A DNA stretch of 64,000 bases from Thalassospira australica. Its GTDB lineage: Bacteria > Pseudomonadota > Alphaproteobacteria > Rhodospirillales > Thalassospiraceae. Where the stretch lies: NCBI RefSeq assembly GCF_000763295.1, contig NZ_JRJE01000009.1:229380-293379 (forward strand), in the 5' to 3' direction. Under the pieces are notes generated by a model that had not been told where the DNA came from, made no database searches, and was given only the letters and a program-made list of their open reading frames with translations. Positions 34,707 to 41,975 of the stretch are shown here, piece by piece (positions within the stretch are counted from its first letter, which is position 1; each line of letters starts with the position of its first letter). A program made the position numbers and the translations under genes.

Positions 34707-34722
34707 ATAAAGATATGTTTAT
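34707..34722. promoter_or_regulatory. Candidate operator of the ArsR/methyltransferase operon
   Basis: The dyad ATAAA-GATATG-TTTAT lies about 30 nt upstream of the regulator start. AT-rich interrupted palindromes of this size are usual for ArsR-family operators. It would fit autoregulation of the methionine operon. Confidence 0.45.
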
Positions 34723-34975
34723 GTTTGTTCAAGATCTATTTTCAGACGCATGTGTTGCCAAAATACCACACCCTTGAACCACTTGATCGCGATCAACTTT
34801 TTGTATGCTGGTGTTTAAATTCCCCCTATGCTAACCAGATGGATATCTGAGGCGTATGCGTTACGTGATTGCACTCCCATATAGGAAGTTGATCAGTAAC
34901 GTTTTTTGGTTTTCCGCACCAAAGACGTTTCGGGTCGGGGAAGTCTGTGTTTCGAACATCGGTTGGCCAAAAATA

Positions 34976-35761
34976 ATGAAGTTTCGAGCTTTACTCTCGC
35001 TCTGTGCCGCAGGTTCGCTGTCTTTATTGACCGCGTGCGCATCAACAGAACCAGCACAAGACATGAGCGACTACGACCCGATTGAACCAGTTAACCGCGT
35101 CGTCCATGGCGTGAATGGTGCAGTCGATTTCATGGTCCTGTACCCCGCTGCGATGTGGTATCGCGATATCGCACCCGAACCGGTTAAAACGTCGGTCAAA
35201 AGTTTTGTGCGCAACATTAATGAACCGTTGAACTCGCTTAATGCGTTGCTGCAGGGTGACCCGGAACAGGCTGCTGCCTCGTTCCAGCGCTTCATCATGA
35301 ACTCGACGATCGGCCTTCTTGGCTTCAACGACGTCGCAACCGATTTTGGTATCCCCTATCGCCGCGAAGATTTCGGCCAGACTTTGGCCCATTACGGCTT
35401 TAGTGGCGGACCTTACATCGTATTGCCGCTGATTGGCCCGTCCAACCTGCGCGACACCATCGGTCTTGGTGTTGACTATGCCGCCAACCCATTGACCTGG
35501 GGCGCAGAAAACAGCGATACAGCCGAAGCGCTTTATCTTGGCTCGATTGGTCTGAGCGCGCTGCATTATCGTTACGCGACGATCAATCAGCTTAACGAGC
35601 TTCAGAAATCCTCTATCGATTATTATGCCGCACTGCGCAGCCTTTATCGTCAGCAGCGTAATACGCAGATCCGAAATGGTGCCCCTGCATCGATCTCGGC
35701 TGTTGAAGACGAAAGTGCGTCATTTGACTTCGACGATGCCGTCGAAGCTGCAAGCGAATAA
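34976..35761 (+). CDS. mlaA: Outer-membrane phospholipid-asymmetry lipoprotein MlaA (VacJ)
   Basis: MlaA removes misplaced phospholipids from the outer leaflet and hands them to MlaC. ATG 34976 is chosen, 40 codons into the open frame, because it starts a classic lipoprotein signal peptide (MKFRALLSLCAAGSLSLL, lipobox LTAC). The mature part has the family motifs DYDPIEPVNRVVHGVN, RNINEPLNSLNALLQGD, GFNDVATDFGI, EDFGQTLAHYGF and GPYIVLPLIGPSNLRDT. The C-terminal tail is acidic. It is followed by mlaC after 9 nt, so the two form an operon. Confidence 0.95.
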   Translation: MKFRALLSLCAAGSLSLLTACASTEPAQDMSDYDPIEPVNRVVHGVNGAVDFMVLYPAAMWYRDIAPEPVKTSVKSFVRNINEPLNSLNALLQGDPEQAAASFQRFIMNSTIGLLGFNDVATDFGIPYRREDFGQTLAHYGFSGGPYIVLPLIGPSNLRDTIGLGVDYAANPLTWGAENSDTAEALYLGSIGLSALHYRYATINQLNELQKSSIDYYAALRSLYRQQRNTQIRNGAPASISAVEDESASFDFDDAVEAASE

Positions 35762-35770
35762 GAGCCTGTC

Positions 35771-36409
35771 ATGACAAACAGCAAGATCACCCTACCAGCT
35801 GCTGCAATGATCGCCATTGCAGCAACGTGGTCTGCACCGTCATTCGCAACGCCTGTGTCATCCGACATTGTGACCGAAGTGGCCGTTGAAACCAGTGCTG
35901 CGAATGTCATTCAAAGCATGGCCGACGAGGCTATTACCGAACTGACTGACCAATCCCTTGCAGAAGACGTCCGCCGGAAGAAGTTTGTCGCTCTGATGGA
36001 TCGTTACTTTGCAATGGATGTGGTGTCGCGCTTTGTGCTGGGGCGTTACTGGCGCTCCATCTCCAAAGATGAAATCGACGAATTCGCGGTTCTGTTACAG
36101 AACTATCTGGCACTGAATTACGCCAATCAGTTCAAGGAATTCAACGGCGAGCAATTCGTTGTCGGGAATGAAACACAAAAGAACAAAGATACCTTTGTGA
36201 ATTCCCAGTTCGTTCGCCCCGATGGCCCACCGGTCAATATTGTATGGCGCATGCGCGTTTTTGACGACAGCTACAAAGTGATCGACGTATCCATCGAAGG
36301 CTTGAGCATGGGGATCACCCAGCGCGATGAATTCACATCCGTCATTCAGCAAAACAATGACGATGTCAGCGCACTGACATCAGCGTTGAAAGCCAAGACC
36401 GGCCTTTAA
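35771..36409 (+). CDS. mlaC: Periplasmic phospholipid carrier MlaC
   Basis: A 212-residue periplasmic lipid shuttle between MlaA and the inner-membrane MlaFEDB complex. N-terminal signal peptide (hydrophobic LPAAAMIAIAATWSAPSFA). The mature part shows the Tgt2/MlaC pattern: RRKKFVALMDRYFAMDVVSRFVLGRYW, LLQNYLALNYANQF, and the C-terminal VDVSIEGLSMGITQRDEF. Directly downstream of mlaA; the ABC components are not in the window, which is common. A strong terminator follows. Confidence 0.93.
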   Translation: MTNSKITLPAAAMIAIAATWSAPSFATPVSSDIVTEVAVETSAANVIQSMADEAITELTDQSLAEDVRRKKFVALMDRYFAMDVVSRFVLGRYWRSISKDEIDEFAVLLQNYLALNYANQFKEFNGEQFVVGNETQKNKDTFVNSQFVRPDGPPVNIVWRMRVFDDSYKVIDVSIEGLSMGITQRDEFTSVIQQNNDDVSALTSALKAKTGL

Positions 36410-36438
36410 GGCGTTATTTTTGCACCATCAAATAGAAC

Positions 36439-36470
36439 AAAGCCACCGCCCATATGACGGTGGCTTTTTT
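36439..36470 (+). terminator. Terminator of mlaA-mlaC
   Basis: AAAGCCACCG / CGGTGGCTTT hairpin followed by TTT, 30 nt after the mlaC stop. Confidence 0.92.
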
Positions 36471-36495
36471 GTATCCGTATCCAGAATATGCGCAC

Positions 36496-36522
36496 AAAAA
36501 AGACCGCCCGAAGGCGGCCTTT
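36496..36522 (-). terminator. Terminator of ettA
   Basis: On the minus strand GGCCGCC / GGCGGTC (one G-T pair) with a tight 4-nt loop is followed by CTTTTTT, 25 nt past the ettA stop. Confidence 0.8.
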
Positions 36523-36546
36523 CGTATCACACAAGCACAGCCCTGA

Positions 36547-38226
36547 TTAACGAGTCAGCGGCTTGTATTTAATGCGGTGCGGGCGACTTGCTTCTTCACC
36601 ATAGCGGCGTTTGTAATCCGCCTCATACTCCTGATAGTTGCCTTCGAACCACTCAACATGCGAGTTGCCCTCATAGGCCAGGATGTGGGTTGCAATACGG
36701 TCAAGGAAGAAGCGATCGTGCGAGATAACCACAGCACAGCCGGCAAACTCCAAAAGACCTTCTTCAAGCGCACGAAGCGTATCAACATCAAGATCGTTGG
36801 TCGGCTCATCGAGCAGCAGAACGTTCGAGCCGGACTTCAGCATTTTGGCAAGATGAACACGGTTGCGTTCACCACCTGACAGTTGACCGACTTTTTTCTG
36901 CTGATCTGCACCCTTGAAAGCAAACTGCGACACATAGGCCCGCGAGCTCATCGGGCGTTTGCCCAACAGGATTTCATCCAAACCGTCGGAAACTTCCTGC
37001 CAAACCGTTTTGTTCGGATCAAGCGAGTCACGCGACTGATCGACATAGCCCATCTTGACGGTTTCGCCAATCTTGAGCTCGCCGGAATCCGGGGTATCGG
37101 CCCCGGTTAGCATTTTGAACAGGGTGGTTTTACCCGCACCGTTCGGGCCAATCACACCAACGATGCCACCCGGTGGCAAACGGAAGTGCAGATCATCAAA
37201 CAGAAGCTTGTCACCAAACGCCTTGGTCAGGCCCTCTGCGGTGATGACTTCATTGCCAAGACGCTCGGCAATCGGAATAACGATCTTGGTTGAATCCGGC
37301 ACAGCCTTGGCTGCTTCGGCAACAAGATCATCATAGGCACGAACACGGGCCTTGGATTTCGCCTGACGGCCTTTCGGATTCTGCCTGATCCAGTCCAACT
37401 CGGTCGCAAGCTGTTTCTGGCGGCTGCCTTCCTGACGGGCTTCCTGTTCCAGACGCTTTTGCTTCTGTTCCAGCCAGGACGAATAGTTGCCTTCAAACGG
37501 GATGCCCTGACCACGGTCAAGTTCCAGAATCCAGCCGGTAACATTATCAAGGAAGTAACGATCGTGGGTGACCAGAATAACGGTACCCTGATAATCTTCC
37601 AGGTGGCGTTCCAGCCAGGCAACCGATTCCGCATCAAGGTGGTTGGTCGGTTCATCAAGTAGCAGGATATCAGGTTTGGCCAGCAGCAAACGGCACAGTG
37701 CAACGCGGCGGCGCTCACCACCTGACAGTTTGGTGACGTCGGAATCTTTCGGCGGGCAACGCAGTGCATCCATGGCAATTTCAAGCGTGCGCTCAAGATC
37801 CCAGCCATTTGCCGCATCGATGCGTTCCTGAAGTTCACCCTGCTCCGCAAGGAGATCATTCATTTCGTCATCGGTCATCGGCTCGGCGAATTTGCCGCTG
37901 ATTTCGTTGAAGCGTGCAAGATCATCAACGATTGAACCACACCCTTCCATAACGTTGCCAAGAACGTCTTTGTCCGGGTTAAGCTGCGGTTCCTGTTCCA
38001 GGTAACCGACATTGACGCCATCAGCAGGCCACGCTTCACCAGCGTAATCCTTTTCGATGCCTGCCATGATTTTCAGCAGCGTCGATTTACCTGCACCGTT
38101 GTTTCCCAGAACACCGATCTTTACACCTGGCAGGAAGGACAGCGTAATGCCCTTGAACAGTTCACGACCGCCCGGAAGGATCTTGGTCAGGTCCTTCATG
38201 ACGTAAATATACTGATAGGATGCCAT
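36547..38226 (-). CDS. ettA: Energy-dependent translational throttle EttA (ABC-F ATPase)
   Basis: EttA binds the ribosomal E site and gates entry into elongation according to ATP/ADP ratio. The start is ATG 38226 (MASYQYIY, 559 aa), with GGGGA 6 nt upstream; the upstream open frame of about 90 codons is not conserved. Two ABC domains: Walker [10 protein letters not shown] and signature [11 protein letters not shown] in the first; GPNGAGKTT and [15 protein letters not shown] in the second; both Walker B lines read LLLDEPTN. Between them lies the ABC-F linker (P-site tRNA-interaction motif, about residues 240-310, rich in Arg/Lys/Gln). The C-terminal sequence [17 protein letters not shown] is typical for EttA. 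Confidence 0.96.
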   Translation of the reverse strand: MASYQYIYVMKDLTKILPGGRELFKGITLSFLPGVKIGVLGNNGAGKSTLLKIMAGIEKDYAGEAWPADGVNVGYLEQEPQLNPDKDVLGNVMEGCGSIVDDLARFNEISGKFAEPMTDDEMNDLLAEQGELQERIDAANGWDLERTLEIAMDALRCPPKDSDVTKLSGGERRRVALCRLLLAKPDILLLDEPTNHLDAESVAWLERHLEDYQGTVILVTHDRYFLDNVTGWILELDRGQGIPFEGNYSSWLEQKQKRLEQEARQEGSRQKQLATELDWIRQNPKGRQAKSKARVRAYDDLVAEAAKAVPDSTKIVIPIAERLGNEVITAEGLTKAFGDKLLFDDLHFRLPPGGIVGVIGPNGAGKTTLFKMLTGADTPDSGELKIGETVKMGYVDQSRDSLDPNKTVWQEVSDGLDEILLGKRPMSSRAYVSQFAFKGADQQKKVGQLSGGERNRVHLAKMLKSGSNVLLLDEPTNDLDVDTLRALEEGLLEFAGCAVVISHDRFFLDRIATHILAYEGNSHVEWFEGNYQEYEADYKRRYGEEASRPHRIKYKPLTR

Positions 38227-38619
38227 TAAATTCCCCATCCAAAATTCGTTAGGTCCGCCCCCTTGGGCCGGAACACGTTGGCACGCTCTTAAAGTGCGCC
38301 TGAAATACTGTGCCCGTTTGTAACCGACCAACTGTCTCTTAACAACTTCAAACCGCAAGTCACTTTGTGTTAGCGCCCCACCAACCAATTCCAACCCCCA
38401 AAAGGCACCGACGCAGGACAAACGAAGCGGTGAAAACGAAGCTCCAACCGCAATGAACGAACGGTTTGACATGAAGGCGGACGATCCGCTTTGCCACAAC
38501 CAGCCTCCCGCGGGTCTGTTATCTTATGAGACGACCAATGCACATCTCTTTGATTGGCAGTGATTTTCGCTATAGTGGGTTGAAGGTTCCCGTCTTTATA
38601 AGTTGCCCATGAGACATCA
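38227..38619. other. Divergent intergenic region, ettA / modABC
   Basis: A 393-nt gap holding the ettA promoter (not clearly visible) and the candidate modA promoter at its right end. Nothing else is convincing: no ORF with a ribosome binding site, no RNA gene, no long palindrome. Confidence 0.45.
38549..38576 (+). promoter_or_regulatory. Candidate modA promoter with a possible ModE half-site
   Basis: TTTGAT (38549-38554), 16-nt spacer, TATAGT (38571-38576). The -10 is embedded in CGCTATA (38568-38574), which looks like one arm of the Mo-box bound by ModE-type repressors; the other arm is poor (TTTATAAG about 25 nt on). Molybdate repression is therefore possible but not shown. Confidence 0.4.
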
Positions 38620-39441
38620 ATGCTCAACCATTTGCGCAGCCCACTTAATGCATTCATTTGTCTTTTGACCGTCCTTGTTATGCTCGGGGGAGCTCCATCA
38701 CCGGCCAAGGCCGATGACATCACTGTCTTTGCCGCGGCAAGTATGACCAATGCCATTCAAACAGCTGCAAAGGTTTATGAAGAAAAGACTGGTGATCGCG
38801 TGCGTCTCTCTCTTGCCAGCTCTTCTACCCTTGCCAGACAGATCGCCGCAGGCGCGCCAGCCGATATCTTTATTTCTGCCAACGAAAAATGGATGATCTG
38901 GCTTGAAGATCAGGGGCTGATTGCCACCACAAGCCGCTATCACCTGCTGGCAAACCGTCTGGTTCTGATTGCCCCTAAAAACAGCCCGCTTTCCCGGGTT
39001 CACATAGATCAGACAACAGATCTGATGAATATGGCGGGCCCCAATGAATACATTGCGGTTGGTGATCCGGACCATGTACCTGCCGGAATTTATGCCAAAC
39101 AGGCTCTCATCACACTTGGACAGTGGGATGGAGTTAAACAGCAGCTTGCACGCACGGACAATGTCCGCGCGGCTCTGGCCCTTGTCGAACGTGGTGAAGC
39201 ACCAGTTGGCATCGTCTATCGCACGGACGCTGACATCTCCGATCAAGTCAAAATCATCGCCTCGTTTCCCGAAAACAGCCATCCTGCGATTACTTATCCC
39301 ATTGCCTTGACATCGGATCACGCAAAACCCGGCGCATTAAAATTGCTATTGTGGCTTTTGGGGGATGACGCGGGCAGGATTTTTGCCGACTATGGCTTTG
39401 AACCCATTGCAACAACCAAGGCAACTGTGTCCCGACAATGA
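38620..39441 (+). CDS. modA: Molybdate ABC transporter substrate-binding protein ModA
   Basis: Periplasmic molybdate/tungstate-binding protein, 273 aa. Signal peptide (FICLLTVLVMLGGAPSPAKA, cleavage before DDITVF). The mature protein starts with the family hallmark TVFAAASMTNAI, followed by SSSTLARQIAAGAPADIFISAN, which holds the two oxyanion-binding serines, and later GDPDHVPAGIYAKQAL and APVGIVYRTDA. First gene of modABC; its stop overlaps the modB start (ATGA). Confidence 0.95.
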   Translation: MLNHLRSPLNAFICLLTVLVMLGGAPSPAKADDITVFAAASMTNAIQTAAKVYEEKTGDRVRLSLASSSTLARQIAAGAPADIFISANEKWMIWLEDQGLIATTSRYHLLANRLVLIAPKNSPLSRVHIDQTTDLMNMAGPNEYIAVGDPDHVPAGIYAKQALITLGQWDGVKQQLARTDNVRAALALVERGEAPVGIVYRTDADISDQVKIIASFPENSHPAITYPIALTSDHAKPGALKLLLWLLGDDAGRIFADYGFEPIATTKATVSRQ

Positions 39442-40130
39442 TCAATTTGACCCCGGCAGAAATCGAGGCACTCCTCCTGAGCTTGCGCATTTCCGGCGTG
39501 GCAGTTGCCTGTGCCCTGCCCTTTGCGGCTATCATCGCAACCGCCCTTGCACTGGGGCGTTTCCCCGGGCGCTTCATTCTTGATGCAATCGTGCATTTGC
39601 CGTTGATTCTGCCACCAGTTGTCATGGGGTATCTGCTGCTGATCGGTTTTGGCACACGTGCCCCGCTTGGCGCCTGGCTTTACGAAACCTTTGATCTGCG
39701 CTTTGTTTTCAGTTGGACCGGGGCAGCAATCGCATCGGCGATTGTCAGCTTCCCGTTTCAGGTCCGCGCCATCCGGCTAAGCCTTGAAAACGTCAACCCC
39801 GGATTATATCAGGCTGCCGAAACACTTGGCGCCGGGCCGATTGACCGGTTCTTTTCGCTGACGTTGCCTCTGGCTTTGCCAGGCATTATTGCCGGTGCCA
39901 TCACAGCATTTGCCGCAAGTCTTGGGGAATTCGGGGCTATTATCACTTTCGTTTCAAACATCCCCGGCGAAACCCGCACACTCCCCCTTGCGATCTATAC
40001 CGCCATACAGACACCGGGAGGCGAATTGGCGGCGGCACGGCTTACGGCACTGTCCATCGGGTTGGCATTTGCCGGATTGCTTTTGTCTGAAGTGGCCCTG
40101 CGCCGCATCCGCAAGAGGGCTGCGTCATGA
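39438..40130 (+). CDS. modB: Molybdate ABC transporter permease ModB
   Basis: Inner-membrane permease of the molybdate importer, 230 aa, about five hydrophobic helices. The cytoplasmic EAA loop that contacts ModC reads AAETLGAGPIDRFFSLTLPLALPGI, and GEFGAIITFVSNIPGETRT is the strongly conserved ModB region. It overlaps modA and modC by 4 nt each (ATGA), indicating translational coupling. Confidence 0.96.
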   Translation: MINLTPAEIEALLLSLRISGVAVACALPFAAIIATALALGRFPGRFILDAIVHLPLILPPVVMGYLLLIGFGTRAPLGAWLYETFDLRFVFSWTGAAIASAIVSFPFQVRAIRLSLENVNPGLYQAAETLGAGPIDRFFSLTLPLALPGIIAGAITAFAASLGEFGAIITFVSNIPGETRTLPLAIYTAIQTPGGELAAARLTALSIGLAFAGLLLSEVALRRIRKRAAS

Positions 40131-41257
40131 GCTTGGGCATTCATATCAAACACAAGATCAACAAGTTCACGCTTGATGCCGAATTTCATATTGTTGAACC
40201 CGGCATTACTGCGCTGTTTGGTCCATCAGGAAGCGGTAAAACAACACTGGTCAATATGATTGCCGGCCTGCTGCATCCCAATAGCGGCCATATTCAACTT
40301 AACGACCATGTGGTGTTTGATCATTCCCGAAACATCAATCTTCCAACCCGACAGCGCCGGGTTGGCTATCTATTTCAGGATACCCGTCTGTTCCCGCACA
40401 AATCGGTGCGCGACAATCTGTTTTATGGGGCCCGGCGCAATCATCACAAACTGCCCCACGATGAACAAGACGCGATCCTTGAGATGCTCGACATCGCCAA
40501 ACTGATGGATCGCCGTCCCAACAATCTTTCTGGTGGGGAAAAACAGCGTGTTGCATTGGGCCGGGCATTGCTGTCCAACCCGGATATCCTTTTACTGGAT
40601 GAACCACTTTCAGGCCTTGATCATGCGCGCAAGCAGGAAATCCTGCCCTATCTGGAATGGCTTCGCGATCACCGCAAACTGCCTATACTGTATGTCACCC
40701 ACGCCATCGACGAAGTCGCACGCCTTGCCGATAACGTGGTGGTCATTGATCAGGGCAGAACCCTTGCAGCAGGATCGATTTTTGAAATGCTGGGCCGATC
40801 TGACCTGCCCCCGCTTGCAGGACGATTTGACGCCGGGACAGTTCTGCCAGCCCGCATAGTCAGCCGCGACCCCAAGGCGGAGGTCAGCTTTCTTGACTGC
40901 GGCGAACAACGAATTGTCGTGCCCTACCTCGGCCGACCGGCAAGCAACAAGGTCAGACTCCATGTGCGTGCACGCGATGTCATGATTGCCCGCACGCCCC
41001 CGCGCGACATCAGTGCAAACAACATCATTCCCGTCACGATTCTGAAAATTCAGGATGACCCGGGCGATACACTCGACGTCACCCTTTGCTTTGGGCATGA
41101 CGCCGATGCCCTATCACAGGCTGAAACCCATGCGCGACCAACCCTACATGCCCGCCTCACCAAATGGTCTGCCACGCGTCTTGGCCTGCTCCCAAACCTT
41201 ACAGTCTATGCCGTGATCAAATCGGTTACGGTCAATGGACAACTGCGTGACCGATAG
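40127..41257 (+). CDS. modC: Molybdate ABC transporter ATP-binding protein ModC
   Basis: Cytoplasmic ATPase of the molybdate importer, 376 aa. Walker A GPSGSGKTT (about residue 32), Q-loop LFQDTRLFPH, signature LSGGEKQRVALGRAL, Walker B ILLLDEPLSGLD, H-loop YVTHAIDEV. The C-terminal about 85 residues (from LHVRARDVMIARTPP) form the TOBE/Mop-like oxyanion-binding domain used in feedback control. Last gene of modABC, followed by a bidirectional terminator. Confidence 0.96.
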   Translation: MSLGIHIKHKINKFTLDAEFHIVEPGITALFGPSGSGKTTLVNMIAGLLHPNSGHIQLNDHVVFDHSRNINLPTRQRRVGYLFQDTRLFPHKSVRDNLFYGARRNHHKLPHDEQDAILEMLDIAKLMDRRPNNLSGGEKQRVALGRALLSNPDILLLDEPLSGLDHARKQEILPYLEWLRDHRKLPILYVTHAIDEVARLADNVVVIDQGRTLAAGSIFEMLGRSDLPPLAGRFDAGTVLPARIVSRDPKAEVSFLDCGEQRIVVPYLGRPASNKVRLHVRARDVMIARTPPRDISANNIIPVTILKIQDDPGDTLDVTLCFGHDADALSQAETHARPTLHARLTKWSATRLGLLPNLTVYAVIKSVTVNGQLRDR

Positions 41258-41346
41258 CTGACAACGAATGCGTTGTGGAACTGCCTGTTATTGGTTCTTG
41301 CCGCAATCAATCTTACCAACCACCAACAAAACGTGCCATTAGAACG

Positions 41347-41379
41347 AATAAAGGCCGACACTTTGTATCGGCCTTTATT
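41347..41379. terminator. Bidirectional terminator between modC and soxG
   Basis: A 12-bp perfect inverted repeat AATAAAGGCCGA / TCGGCCTTTATT with a 9-nt loop separates two convergent operons. Confidence 0.88.
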
Positions 41380-41408
41380 ATGTCATCCAGCATGGCAGGT
41401 CTGCTTGA

Positions 41409-41960
41409 CTACTCTGCGGCTAATTCCTTGCAACCTCTGCACAGCAGATCAATGACATGCAGGGCAAACGACCGCCAGATATCCATGCGGAAGCTTTGTT
41501 CTTCGTCGCGCCAAAGCACCACGGTGACACCATCAACCACCGTGCGGCACCCACCGCCGACCGGGATGCTGTCGATATCGCGCGGGCAGCCTATGGTGAG
41601 CAACTCTGCTGCACGGTCGCCTTCGATCCGGACCGTGATTTCACGGGCGGAAACTTCGGTCAGGCTGTGTGTTGCCGACGCATAGATATCGGCACAGGCC
41701 GAAACCAGTGTATCGGTATTGTCTGACTTGGCGATGACCATCCATTCATCGGGGCCAAGGCAGATGGCCTCGGTCGTGCCGTTGCTGGCACGTTCCCCGA
41801 CCGTGATCGGCAGTTCAACGCCAATCGCCATGGAAACCGCCGGAATATTGGCCGCGCGCAGCCGCAACGAGAAACGCGCAACCGGTGCCATCAGGGTCAA
41901 TTTGACCGGGCCGGACGCAACGATCGGACCTGGCGTAAATGCGTGTGTAAGTACCGTCAT
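41409..41960 (-). CDS. soxG: Sarcosine oxidase gamma subunit
   Basis: SoxG is the smallest folate-domain-associated subunit of heterotetrameric sarcosine oxidase. The 183-residue protein shows the family pattern: ANIPAVSMAIGVELPITVGERA, ALGPDEWMVIA-like (CLGPDEWMVIAKS), TEVSAREITVRIEGDRAAELLTIGCPRDID and the late VVLWRDEEQSFRMDIWRSFA. Last gene of soxBDAG, 15 nt after soxA. Assignment is clear from context and motifs although gamma subunits are weakly conserved. Confidence 0.93.
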   Translation of the reverse strand: MTVLTHAFTPGPIVASGPVKLTLMAPVARFSLRLRAANIPAVSMAIGVELPITVGERASNGTTEAICLGPDEWMVIAKSDNTDTLVSACADIYASATHSLTEVSAREITVRIEGDRAAELLTIGCPRDIDSIPVGGGCRTVVDGVTVVLWRDEEQSFRMDIWRSFALHVIDLLCRGCKELAAE

Positions 41961-41975
41961 TTGTCTGTTCCCCGC

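Noticed and set aside
34860..34975. N-terminal 40-residue extension of MlaA
   Set aside because: The internal ATG starts a perfect lipoprotein signal peptide; the extension would bury it.
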